Assembly (NCBI GenBank): GCA_902571015.1
Contig: CACGAC010000001.1
Span: 62,001 to 126,000 of the forward strand
DNA: 64,000 bases
DNA from: an uncultured Pelagibacteraceae bacterium
Lineage (GTDB): Bacteria; Pseudomonadota; Alphaproteobacteria; Pelagibacterales; Pelagibacteraceae
Direction: 5' to 3'
Position 1 is the first letter of the stretch. The number at the start of each line of letters is the position of its first letter. The notes beneath the pieces are model-generated. The model searched no databases and was not told the origin of the DNA. It saw nothing but the letters and a program-made list of their open reading frames with translations. A program made the position numbers and the translations under genes. Below, one piece after another: positions 36,807-45,452 of this stretch.

Positions 36807-36851
36807 CGTGGCTCTTCTAACAATTAAAAATTAATTAATCAATAAAACTCT

Positions 36852-38393
36852 TTAAACTTTTGGAAATTCTATTTCCATACTCGCTCCTTTTTTATCTTCT
36901 CTATTAGTTGCTTTGATTGTGGCATTATGTAAATCAACTAAATTTTTTACTATATTTAACCCTAGACCAGAATGCTGTCCAAATTTATCTGGTCTGTTGC
37001 TGTAGAATCTTTTAAATATTCTATTCGTGTCTTTTTCTTTAAAGCCCTGTCCCTCATCTAATATCTTTATGTATACTTTATTATCCTCTGATTTCGAAAC
37101 TTGCACAATTACATCTTTATTATCATCACTAAAAGAAATCGCATTATCTAAAAGGTTTGCAATGATTTGTTCAATTCTGTTTTCGATTCCATAAATTAAA
37201 TATTTATTTTTACCATCATTTTTATAAGAAATATTAATTCCTCTTTTTACTTTATAAATATTATTAAAATCATCTACTACTGACTTAATTATTGGCTCAA
37301 TATCTATTTTTTTTATTTTTTCTTTACTTAATGCAACTTCATCTTTTAACATTTGTGAGTAATCAGTAATCAATCTTTCAATTCTTTGCACATCGTGGCT
37401 TAAAATATTAATCAATTTAAGTCTCTGCTCAGAGTCTTGTGCATCATGTAAAATTTCTGATGCGCTTTTTAATGATGCCAATGGATTACGAATTTCGTGT
37501 ACAAGATCAGTTGAAAAATTTTCTGCATGTGAAATTCTTTTTTGTAATTCTGAAGTCATATCATCCAAAGAATTAGAGAGTAAACCAAGTTCATCATTTC
37601 TTAATTTTAATGTATCTATATTTGTTTTTTTTGTGTCTTTATTTTTTATGATTTTGGTATAACTGACTAAATTTTTAATTGGTTTTAAAAAATATCTATT
37701 TAAAACAAACGAAAAAATCAATATTACGATACCAACTGCAATTGCAGTCCTAATTACAAAAGTTTTTCTTTCATCTATAGCAGCTTTTATATCATTAGCA
37801 TTTTCAGTTATTGCTAAATATCCTATATTTTCTCCATCCTTCATCACGTTTTTTATGGTAGTTAATTTAAATTTATTAAATTCTTCCTCGGTAAATGTAA
37901 AAGGGATTCCAAAATTTTTAGACGTTGCGTAATTTAAAAGAACGTCATTTAAAGATATATTATTTTCATTTCCAATATCTATATTTTTTTCTTCAGTGAT
38001 TTTTTTTGTTGTTGTTGAGTCCAACACCTCTAACTCAATAGTATCCAACCTTTGTGAAAATGATCTTGGATCTAAGTCTAATGTATCAGTGTCTCCTATT
38101 AGATTAAGTTTATTATCAAAAAATATTACTCTATCTAAGTTCTGAAAAAGAAATCTTGTTGAAAACAAAAATTTTCTAATATCTTTTTCAACAAATTTTA
38201 CATTTAATCTTGTTAGATTATCAATTGTATTATTGATAACCTCAATATGATTTGAGGATTTTTTTTTAATTAAATTTGGTTGGACATTTTTCAAATAAAC
38301 GAATGTGAATAGGCCTATTATTGTGAAAAAAATAGAATTTATGAATAAAAATTTTTTTAAAATTGATAAGTTTTTAAGAAAATTGCTGAGCAT
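36852..38393 (-). CDS. chvG: sensor histidine kinase, ChvG-like
   Basis: A 513-residue membrane kinase: TM1 about residues 12-32, a roughly 170-residue periplasmic sensor, TM2 about 207-230, a HAMP linker, a dimerisation domain with DLVHEIRNPLASLKSASE (phospho-His) and an ATPase domain with the N-box IIANLLDNAISF and later GLGLNIVKNLVDLH. It directly precedes and overlaps its ChvI-like regulator (one shared base). In alphaproteobacteria ChvG/ChvI responds to envelope stress and acidity and controls surface and metabolism genes. It is not next to hprK or pckA, which is the usual arrangement. Confidence 0.85.
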   Translation of the reverse strand: MLSNFLKNLSILKKFLFINSIFFTIIGLFTFVYLKNVQPNLIKKKSSNHIEVINNTIDNLTRLNVKFVEKDIRKFLFSTRFLFQNLDRVIFFDNKLNLIGDTDTLDLDPRSFSQRLDTIELEVLDSTTTKKITEEKNIDIGNENNISLNDVLLNYATSKNFGIPFTFTEEEFNKFKLTTIKNVMKDGENIGYLAITENANDIKAAIDERKTFVIRTAIAVGIVILIFSFVLNRYFLKPIKNLVSYTKIIKNKDTKKTNIDTLKLRNDELGLLSNSLDDMTSELQKRISHAENFSTDLVHEIRNPLASLKSASEILHDAQDSEQRLKLINILSHDVQRIERLITDYSQMLKDEVALSKEKIKKIDIEPIIKSVVDDFNNIYKVKRGINISYKNDGKNKYLIYGIENRIEQIIANLLDNAISFSDDNKDVIVQVSKSEDNKVYIKILDEGQGFKEKDTNRIFKRFYSNRPDKFGQHSGLGLNIVKNLVDLHNATIKATNREDKKGASMEIEFPKV

Positions 38394-39100
38394 TAACTAA
38401 CATTCCATCTATATCCGCTTCCATATCTAGTTTCTATAGCTGAAAATTCAGGATCAACTTTTTTGAATTTTTTTCTGATTCTTTTAACGTGACTATCAAT
38501 TGTTCTATCCTCAATATCTGTATCTTCTCTATAAGCAATGTCCATTAATTGAGCTCTCTCTTTTATAATCCCTGGTCTTTTGGCTAGCTCTTTGACAAGT
38601 AAAAATTCTGTGGTAGTCAATTTATCAGGCAGTTGTTTTCCATTCCATTCGCACTCTAATTGGGACGGATCGAGTTTTAATTTTCCATGCGATATAATAC
38701 TTTTATTTTCTTCAAGAGTTTCTTTGGAATCTTTTTTTCTAAGTTGAACTCTAATTCTTTCAATTAAAACTTTTATTGAAAAACCACCTGATTTTTTTAC
38801 GAAATCATCAGCACCTAATTTTAATCCTAGTAATTCGTCAATTTCATCATCTTTAGAAGTCAAAAAAATAACTGGTAATGAGGTTTTTTTTCTCAATTTC
38901 TTGAGCAATTCCTCACCGTCCATTTTTGGCATTTTTATATCAACAATAGCTAGATCTGGCGGTGTCCTGGTTAATCCAATTAATGCACTCTCTCCATCAA
39001 TGTAAGTCTGAACTTTAAACCCTTCTTTTTCAAGAGCAATACTTAAGCTGGTTAGAATATTTCTGTCATCATCTACTAAGGCAATTGTTTGTTTTTGCAT
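38393..39100 (-). CDS. chvI: response regulator, ChvI-like (OmpR family)
   Basis: A 235-residue regulator with an N-terminal receiver domain and a winged-helix DNA-binding domain (DRTIDSHVKRIRKKF, RYGSGYRW). The N-terminus TIALVDDDRNILTSLSIALEKEGF is nearly the ChvI signature. Phosphoacceptor is Asp54. One oddity: after the conserved receiver Lys103, the usual Pro (KPF) is replaced by KSGGFS, a two-residue insertion with loss of the cis-Pro. It pairs with the overlapping chvG. Confidence 0.88.
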   Translation of the reverse strand: MQKQTIALVDDDRNILTSLSIALEKEGFKVQTYIDGESALIGLTRTPPDLAIVDIKMPKMDGEELLKKLRKKTSLPVIFLTSKDDEIDELLGLKLGADDFVKKSGGFSIKVLIERIRVQLRKKDSKETLEENKSIISHGKLKLDPSQLECEWNGKQLPDKLTTTEFLLVKELAKRPGIIKERAQLMDIAYREDTDIEDRTIDSHVKRIRKKFKKVDPEFSAIETRYGSGYRWNVS

Positions 39101-39145
39101 ACTTAATTATAAAAATACTAAATTGTTCTAATTTGGGCAAATAAA

Positions 39146-41920
39146 TTAATGTAATGTACCCCAATTTTCTCCAGTGTTTAAATCTACTGTGAGAGGTATT
39201 GAGAAAGAATGTTGATCACTCTCAGCAACGCTAGACATTTCTTCAATTATCACTTTGGATATTTTTTTTACTTCATTTTTGGGACTTTCAAAAATTAGTT
39301 CATCATGGATTTGAAGTAACATCTTTGTTTTGTTGAATTTTTGCTCTTTTAATTTTTTATCAATTCTTATCATTGCTAATCTCATTATTTCAGCAGCCGA
39401 CCCTTGTATTGGAGCATTAATTGCTGCACGTTCTTGAAAGTTTCTCACATTATAATTTTTATCATTTATATTTATAAAATGAGATCTTCTTCCAAAAATA
39501 TTACTTACATAACCACTTTTTCTACAAAATTTAATTGTTTGATCCATATAAACTTTTATTTCAGGGAACTTTGAGAAATATGAATTTAGAAACTCTTCAG
39601 CTTCAAAATTAGAGACATTTATTTGCTTTGCTAATCCATACTGAGAAATTCCATAAATTATTCCAAAGTTTATGGCTTTAGCCTTTCTTCTTTGATCTTG
39701 ATTCACCTTATTAATATCAATATTAAAAATTTGGCTAGCCGTTAAAGAGTGTATATCCTCATTATTTTGAAAAGCTTTTTTTAATTCTTTAACATCAGCC
39801 AAATCAGCTAAAATTCTCATTTCAATTTGATTATAGTCTGCGGAAATCAAAATATTATCCTTGTCAGCAACAAAAGCTTTACGAATATCTCTGCCATCTT
39901 CTGACTTAATTGGAATATTTTGCAAGTTAGGATCACTTGAAGCTAATCTTCCTGTAGTCGTTGCTGCTAATAAAAAAGAAGTATGAACTTTTTTTGTATC
40001 AGGATTAATATGTTCGGGTAATGAGTCTGAATAGGTATTTTTAAGTTTTGAAACTTGCCGCCAGTCCAGGACTAATTGTGGAAATTTATGACCTTTAAAA
40101 GCGAGATCTTCTAATACTGAGGCACTTGTTGCAAAACTTCCCTTTTTAGTTTTTTTTAAGTCTGCAATCTTAAGATCATTGTATAAAATTTCACCCAGTT
40201 GTTTTGGAGAAGCAATATTAAACTCTTTCTTAGAGAGTTTAAAAACTTCTTTCTGAATTTTTTCAATCTTTTTTTCAAATTTGGTAGATAATGTTTTAAG
40301 AAACTTTTTATCAACTTTAATACCTTGTATTTCCATATCAGCTAAAATTCTAAGTAATGGCTTTTCAAAAATTTCATAAATATTAATCATTTTTTCTTCT
40401 TTCAAACTTTTATAGAATTTTTTATATAGTCTATAAGTTATGTCAGCGTCCTCAGCGGCATAATCTTTTGCTTTTTCTAAATCGACTTCACTAAAATTTA
40501 TCTGTTTCTTTCCAGAACCAACTAATTCTTTGAATTTTATTGTTTTATGATTCAGATGAATTTCAGATAACGTATCCATATTGTGTCTATTTTTTCCAGC
40601 ATCTAGCACATAAGACATGAGCATGGTATCCTCCATAGCTGATAGTGTTATCCCGTGATTAAAAAATACAATAAAATCAAATTTAATGTTCTGACCTATT
40701 TTTTTGATACTTGGATCTTCAAGTAAAGGTTTTAATTTTTTAAGCACTATGTCTTTATCAATGCATTTTTTTGAATTATGTCCTATTGGTATGTAACAAG
40801 CTTTTCCAATCTTAGAGCTCAAAGATACTCCAACTAAATCTGCTTGATGAGGATCTAAAGAATTTGTTTCTGTATCAACTGCAACCTCTCCTATTTCCTC
40901 AGCTTCCTTGATCCATGCATCAATTTTACTGTGTTCTGTTATTAAAAAATAATTTTTCTTATCAATTTCAACTTTTTTTTCCTTTATCTGAACATCCTTT
41001 TTTTCAACATTAAAATCTGGTTCCCCATAAGCAGAAATGGCAGAGCTAAGTAACCTATTAAACTCCATTTCTCTTAGAAATTTATAAAGTTTATCTTTAT
41101 CAATTCTTTTTAATTCAAAATCATTGAGTTTCATTTCAATTGGAGCATCGTGCTTTAATGTTACTAATTTTTTACTTATTAAAGCTTTATCTTTATTGTT
41201 TAATAAAGTCTCTCTTCTCTTATTTTGTTTGATTTCATCTGCCGATTTTAAAAGTGTCTCTAAATCGCCATACTTATTAATCAATTCTGCTGCAGTTTTT
41301 ACACCAATACCAGGAACGCCAGGAACATTATCACTGCTATCCCCAGCTAGAGCCTGAACATCTATAACTTTATCTGGATCTACTCCAAATTTATTTTTTA
41401 CATCCTCATTAGAGATGAACTTATTTTTCATTGGATCAAAAATACGAACATCTTTTCTATACAATTGCATCAAATCTTTATCTGATGAAACTATCGTTAC
41501 CTTTGCTCCATTTTTTAAAATCTGATCAACATAAGTTGCAATTAAATCATCTGCTTCATAATTAACTAATTCAACAGAGGGTAAATTGAAGGCTAAAACT
41601 GATTTTCTTATATATTCAAATTGTGGTGCTAAGTCATCTGGCGCCTCAGATCGATTGGCTTTGTAATCACTATAGATTTCATTTCTAAAAGTCTTTCTAG
41701 CTGAGTCAAAAATGACAGCAAAATGAGTTGGTTTCTGAAGATTTTCATTTGATTTTGAGTCTTCAAGAAGTTTAAACAACATACTACAAAAACCACTTAC
41801 TGCTCCAGTCGGTAATCCATCACTTTTTCGAGTTAATGGTGGTAAGGCATAATATGCTCTGAATATATAACCTGATCCATCAATTAGATAAAAATGATCT
41901 GTTTTTTGAATCTTACTCAT
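39146..41920 (-). CDS. polA: DNA polymerase I
   Basis: A 924-residue enzyme for Okazaki-fragment maturation and repair. All three activities look intact: the 5'-3' nuclease (FDSARKTFRNEIYSDYKANR, YEADDLIATY, SSDKDLMQL), the 3'-5' exonuclease (VAVDTETNSLDP and YAAEDADITYRLY), and the family A polymerase (DYNQIEMRILADLAD, RRKAKAINFGIIYG, LLQIHDEL). It heads the minus-strand block before chvI and diverges from bioY over 22 nt. Confidence 0.98.
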   Translation of the reverse strand: MSKIQKTDHFYLIDGSGYIFRAYYALPPLTRKSDGLPTGAVSGFCSMLFKLLEDSKSNENLQKPTHFAVIFDSARKTFRNEIYSDYKANRSEAPDDLAPQFEYIRKSVLAFNLPSVELVNYEADDLIATYVDQILKNGAKVTIVSSDKDLMQLYRKDVRIFDPMKNKFISNEDVKNKFGVDPDKVIDVQALAGDSSDNVPGVPGIGVKTAAELINKYGDLETLLKSADEIKQNKRRETLLNNKDKALISKKLVTLKHDAPIEMKLNDFELKRIDKDKLYKFLREMEFNRLLSSAISAYGEPDFNVEKKDVQIKEKKVEIDKKNYFLITEHSKIDAWIKEAEEIGEVAVDTETNSLDPHQADLVGVSLSSKIGKACYIPIGHNSKKCIDKDIVLKKLKPLLEDPSIKKIGQNIKFDFIVFFNHGITLSAMEDTMLMSYVLDAGKNRHNMDTLSEIHLNHKTIKFKELVGSGKKQINFSEVDLEKAKDYAAEDADITYRLYKKFYKSLKEEKMINIYEIFEKPLLRILADMEIQGIKVDKKFLKTLSTKFEKKIEKIQKEVFKLSKKEFNIASPKQLGEILYNDLKIADLKKTKKGSFATSASVLEDLAFKGHKFPQLVLDWRQVSKLKNTYSDSLPEHINPDTKKVHTSFLLAATTTGRLASSDPNLQNIPIKSEDGRDIRKAFVADKDNILISADYNQIEMRILADLADVKELKKAFQNNEDIHSLTASQIFNIDINKVNQDQRRKAKAINFGIIYGISQYGLAKQINVSNFEAEEFLNSYFSKFPEIKVYMDQTIKFCRKSGYVSNIFGRRSHFININDKNYNVRNFQERAAINAPIQGSAAEIMRLAMIRIDKKLKEQKFNKTKMLLQIHDELIFESPKNEVKKISKVIIEEMSSVAESDQHSFSIPLTVDLNTGENWGTLH

Positions 41921-41942
41921 TAAAATTTAATATAGATTAAAG

Positions 41943-42518
41943 ATGAAAATAAGAGTATTATTTTTTATGGAACTTATAAAGCAAAATACTCAAAACAAGC
42001 TTGTAAAATCATTATTGATTATCTTTATAGGTTCAATAATTCTTACAATTTCAGCCAAAATCAAGATACCTTTTTATCCAGTTCCAATGACTATGCAAAC
42101 ATTCATAGTTTTATTTTTAGGTATTAGTTTCGGATATAAAATAGCTCTAGCCACTGTAAGTTTATACTTATTAGAAGGTATATTGGGTTTACCAGTATTT
42201 TCTAATTCTCCTGAAAGAGGAATTGGTTTGGCTTATTTTACAGGTCCAACAATGGGGTATTTAATTGGATTTCTATCAGCGTGTTTTTTAGCCTCATTCA
42301 TAAAAAATGATGATAATTATTTTTTTATTTTTTTTAAATTAATATTTTCAGTTTCAACAATTTATATCCTGGGTATTCTGTGGCTAGGTACATTAATTGG
42401 TTGGGACAAACCTATTTTAAAATTAGGTGTATTGCCTTTTTTAGTTGCTGAGATTTTCAAAATTTGTCTACTTACTTTAATAGCAAAAAAAATTATTAAA
42501 TTTAGAAAATTTATTTAG
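41943..42518 (+). CDS. bioY: biotin transporter BioY
   Basis: Substrate-binding S-component of an energy-coupling-factor biotin uptake system. The 191-residue membrane protein has VPMTMQTFIVLFLGISFGYKIAL and PERGIGLAYFTGPTMGYLIGFL, the BioY signatures. Six hydrophobic segments fit. An internal ATG at 41967 (MELIKQ) is an alternative start and removes eight N-terminal residues. No BioM or BioN gene is adjacent. The 3' end overlaps the convergent regA by 8 nt. Confidence 0.93.
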   Translation: MKIRVLFFMELIKQNTQNKLVKSLLIIFIGSIILTISAKIKIPFYPVPMTMQTFIVLFLGISFGYKIALATVSLYLLEGILGLPVFSNSPERGIGLAYFTGPTMGYLIGFLSACFLASFIKNDDNYFFIFFKLIFSVSTIYILGILWLGTLIGWDKPILKLGVLPFLVAEIFKICLLTLIAKKIIKFRKFI

Positions 42519-43074
42519 GCGATCTTTTAGATAATATTCTTTGAAGAGTTCTTCTGTGCATTTTAAGCCTTCTTGCTGTCTCAGATACGTTTCTATTACA
42601 TAATTCAAATACTCTATGAATATGTTCCCATTTAACCCGATCTGCTGACATTGGATTTTCAGGTGGTGCAGCTTTTTTTGATGGATCAGCTAATAACGCT
42701 TTTTCTACATCGTCCGCATCTGCTGGTTTAGCTAAATAGTCAATAGCACCCTCTTTGATTGCAGCTACAGCGGTTGGAATATTTCCGTATCCAGTTAACA
42801 TTATGATTCGACTTAGTGAATTTGATGATTGAATTTCCTTTACAACCTCTAATCCATTTCCATCATTTAACCTTAGGTCAACCACTGCAAAACCTGGTTT
42901 TTTCACTTTAACCATGTCTTTACCCTTTTGCACACTCTCAGCTTGTAAAACTTCAAACCCCTTCTTTTCCATCGCTCTCGCTAATCTCTCCCTAAAAGGA
43001 TTGTCATCATCCACGATTAATAAGGATTTATTGTCAAAATCAGCCAGATTTTGTAATGGAGCTTGGTTTTTCAT
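42511..43074 (-). CDS. regA: RegA/PrrA/ActR-type response regulator
   Basis: A 187-residue global redox regulator of the alphaproteobacterial RegB/RegA family. The receiver domain carries SLLIVDDDNPFRERLARAM and phosphoacceptor Asp66 in VVDLRLNDGNGL. A Pro-rich linker leads to a Fis-type helix-turn-helix ending in NVSETARRLKMHRRTLQRIL, typical of RegA. The partner kinase gene regB is not adjacent, so the pair is split or the kinase is elsewhere. It diverges from the polyamine operon. Confidence 0.9.
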   Translation of the reverse strand: MKNQAPLQNLADFDNKSLLIVDDDNPFRERLARAMEKKGFEVLQAESVQKGKDMVKVKKPGFAVVDLRLNDGNGLEVVKEIQSSNSLSRIIMLTGYGNIPTAVAAIKEGAIDYLAKPADADDVEKALLADPSKKAAPPENPMSADRVKWEHIHRVFELCNRNVSETARRLKMHRRTLQRILSKRSPK

Positions 43075-43221
43075 AGATCATATATGTTCACTTTTTTCCG
43101 TATTTCAATAGGCCATTATTTGCTTTACATTGAATAACTATTTGATTAATTGCTCGATTATTAAAGTTTTTTTAAATAAAAGACTTTTTTTTTGTTAAAT
43201 TTTTTTTGGGGGGCATTTAAA
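43075..43221 (+). promoter_or_regulatory. leader of the polyamine operon with G6 tract and start-codon hairpin
   Basis: A 147-nt divergent gap. Just before the ATG at 43222 lie a T-rich run, GGGGGG at 43208-43213, then GCATT (43213-43217) pairing with AATGC (43221-43225) around TAA, which would bury the start codon. G6 is the only long G run I noticed in this AT-rich window. Alphaproteobacterial ornithine decarboxylase genes are known to carry a conserved speF leader RNA; I cannot confirm a match by eye. Confidence 0.4.
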
Positions 43222-44406
43222 ATGCAAAAATTTAAGTCAGTTGAGGAATTAGTTAATCAACTGAAACCGGAAAAACCTGTCTATTGTATAAGAAAGAATT
43301 CTATTCTTTCTGCTTCAAAATTCTTTCAAAATAAGTTCCCAGGTAAGATACTATACGCTGTAAAAACTAATCCCCATCCTGAAGTTATCAAAACTTTGAT
43401 AAAAAGTGGAATTAATCAATTTGATGTTGCATCTATCGAAGAAATCAAAGCAGTTAAGAAATTTGATAATACTGCAAAATGTTCTTTTATGCATACAGTT
43501 AAAAGTAGAGAGAGTATTAAAGAAGCATATTTTAATTTTGGAATAAAAACTTTCGCTTTAGATACTAAAGATGAATTAATAAAAATTATCGAAACAACAG
43601 ATAATGCTAAAGATTTAGAATTATTTATTAGAGTTGCTGTTTCCAATGAGCATGCTGAAATAGATTTATCAAAAAAATTTGGTGCTTTGAATTCTGAAGC
43701 TTCAGGACTGTTAAGACTTGCAAAACTTCATTCAAAAAAAATTGGCTTGAGTTTTCATGTTGGTTCCCAATGTATGCATCCAATTTCATACTCTAAAGGA
43801 ATTAGTGAAATGGGAAATATAATTAAAAAAACAAAAATAATTCCAGATTACATTAATATCGGTGGGGGTTTCCCAACAATTTATCCTGATCTTGTGCCTC
43901 TATCTTTAGAAAGTTATATGGAGGAAATTAAAAAAAGTTTAGACAATTTAAATTTAAAGAATATGCCTCAAATAATTTGTGAACCTGGAAGAGCTTTGGT
44001 TGCAGAAAGTGGATCAACAATTGTAAGAGTTAATTTAAGAAAAAAACAAAAACTTTATATTAATGATGGTACTTACGGTACACTTTTTGATGCTGGAACA
44101 CCAAATATAGTTTTTCCATCAAAATTAATTAAAGAAAATTCAAGTAAGATTATTTCAAAGAAAATGACTGCTTTTGATTTTTATGGACCAACATGTGACA
44201 GTATGGATTATATGAAAGGTCCTTTCCTACTTCCGAACAATATTAAAGAAAATGACTACATTGAACTTGGTCAACTAGGATCTTATGGTTTAACTTTTAG
44301 AACTCAATTTAATGGTTATTATTCTGATGAGATTTATGAGGTTGAGGATAAACCAATAATGTCTATGTATGATAAGAATTCAGACAAAGCTACTCTAGTT
44401 GCTTAA
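43222..44406 (+). CDS. ornithine/lysine decarboxylase (alanine-racemase fold, PLP)
   Basis: Makes putrescine (or cadaverine) by PLP-dependent decarboxylation. The 394-residue protein has AVKTNPHPEVIK with PLP-binding Lys48, FHVGSQCMHP, NIGGGFP, EPGRALVAESG and YGPTCDSMDYM with the active-site Cys, all of the eukaryotic-type ODC family. I chose the ATG at 43222; a TTG 30 nt upstream would add an unconvincing hydrophobic leader. It heads the ODC-DHS-like-ureohydrolase operon; its stop overlaps the next start by one base. Confidence 0.92.
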   Translation: MQKFKSVEELVNQLKPEKPVYCIRKNSILSASKFFQNKFPGKILYAVKTNPHPEVIKTLIKSGINQFDVASIEEIKAVKKFDNTAKCSFMHTVKSRESIKEAYFNFGIKTFALDTKDELIKIIETTDNAKDLELFIRVAVSNEHAEIDLSKKFGALNSEASGLLRLAKLHSKKIGLSFHVGSQCMHPISYSKGISEMGNIIKKTKIIPDYINIGGGFPTIYPDLVPLSLESYMEEIKKSLDNLNLKNMPQIICEPGRALVAESGSTIVRVNLRKKQKLYINDGTYGTLFDAGTPNIVFPSKLIKENSSKIISKKMTAFDFYGPTCDSMDYMKGPFLLPNNIKENDYIELGQLGSYGLTFRTQFNGYYSDEIYEVEDKPIMSMYDKNSDKATLVA

Positions 44407-45449
44407 TGTCAGAAAATAAAAATCTTGGTCACAACAGTAAAAAAGATTTCTTAAAAAAACCTGTAGAGCATATTGATATTACATCATTCGATACTAGAAA
44501 AATTATCTCTTCCATGGAAAAAATGTCTTTTGTTTCAAGAGAAACAGCAAACGCAGCCAATATTTATAATGAAATGTTGAAAGACAAAGAATGTACAATT
44601 TTTTTAACATTAGCAGGTTCAACATCTGCTGCCGGTTGTATGAATATTTATAAAGATTTAGTTAAATATAATATGGTTGATGCAATAGTAGCGACTGGTG
44701 CTTCAATAATTGATATGGATTTTTTTGAAGCTCTTGGTTTTAAACACTATCAAGGATCTCAATTCCAAGATGATACTGAATTAAGAAAAAATTATATCGA
44801 TAGAATTTACGACACATACATAGACGAAGATGAATTACAGATTTGTGATAAAAAAATATGTGAAATAGCGGATACCTTGGAGCCTAGAAGCTATACGTCC
44901 AGAGAATTTATTAAAGAAATGGGTAAATATTTAAAAAAAAATTCTATTAAAAAAGACTCTTTGATTGAAACAGCATACGATAATGATGTTCCAATTTTTT
45001 GCCCAGCTTTCACCGACTCCAGTGCTGGATTTGGTTTAGTTATACATCAAGAAAAAAATCCAAAAAAGCATATGACTATTGACTCTATAAGAGAATTTAG
45101 AGAATTGACTGAAATTAAAATACGCTCGAAGGGATCAGGTCTATTTATGATTGGTGGTGGTGTTCCAAAAAATTTTATTCAAGACACCGTAATTTGTGCT
45201 GAATTATTAGGCAAGGAAGTTGACATGCATAAATATGCGGTGCAAATCACAGTAGCTGACTCTAGAGACGGTGCATGCAGTAGTTCAACATTAAAAGAAG
45301 CAAGTTCATGGGGTAAAGTTGATGTCACAAAAGAACAAATGGTATTTGCTGAAGCCACTAGTGTACTACCCCTAATAGCTAGTGACGCTTATCACAGAGG
45401 TGAGTGGAAAAATAGAGATAAGAAAAAATTCACAAAAATTTTTGAGTAA
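44406..45449 (+). CDS. deoxyhypusine synthase-like protein
   Basis: A 347-residue NAD-dependent aminobutyltransferase-fold protein. It has TLAGSTSAAGC, VDAIVATGASIIDMDFFEAL, CPAFTDSSAGFGL, the NAD-site GGGVPKNFIQD, and SSWGKVDV with K304 in the position of the catalytic Lys of human deoxyhypusine synthase. Bacteria lack eIF5A, so deoxyhypusine is not the product; related bacterial proteins make homospermidine from spermidine/putrescine. Its place after a putrescine-forming decarboxylase supports a polyamine aminobutyl transfer. The product is not proven. Confidence 0.9.
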   Translation: MSENKNLGHNSKKDFLKKPVEHIDITSFDTRKIISSMEKMSFVSRETANAANIYNEMLKDKECTIFLTLAGSTSAAGCMNIYKDLVKYNMVDAIVATGASIIDMDFFEALGFKHYQGSQFQDDTELRKNYIDRIYDTYIDEDELQICDKKICEIADTLEPRSYTSREFIKEMGKYLKKNSIKKDSLIETAYDNDVPIFCPAFTDSSAGFGLVIHQEKNPKKHMTIDSIREFRELTEIKIRSKGSGLFMIGGGVPKNFIQDTVICAELLGKEVDMHKYAVQITVADSRDGACSSSTLKEASSWGKVDVTKEQMVFAEATSVLPLIASDAYHRGEWKNRDKKKFTKIFE

Positions 45450-45452
45450 AAA

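Noticed and set aside
36807-36851. Possible SAH or SAM riboswitch before ahcY
   Set aside because: The gap is only 45 nt and consists mainly of AT-rich sequence with a short TTAATTAATT-like palindrome. No conserved aptamer core is visible.
43075-43221. tRNA gene in the regA-ODC gap
   Set aside because: No acceptor stem, TTCRANY T-loop or anticodon arm is visible. No other gap in the window holds a tRNA either.
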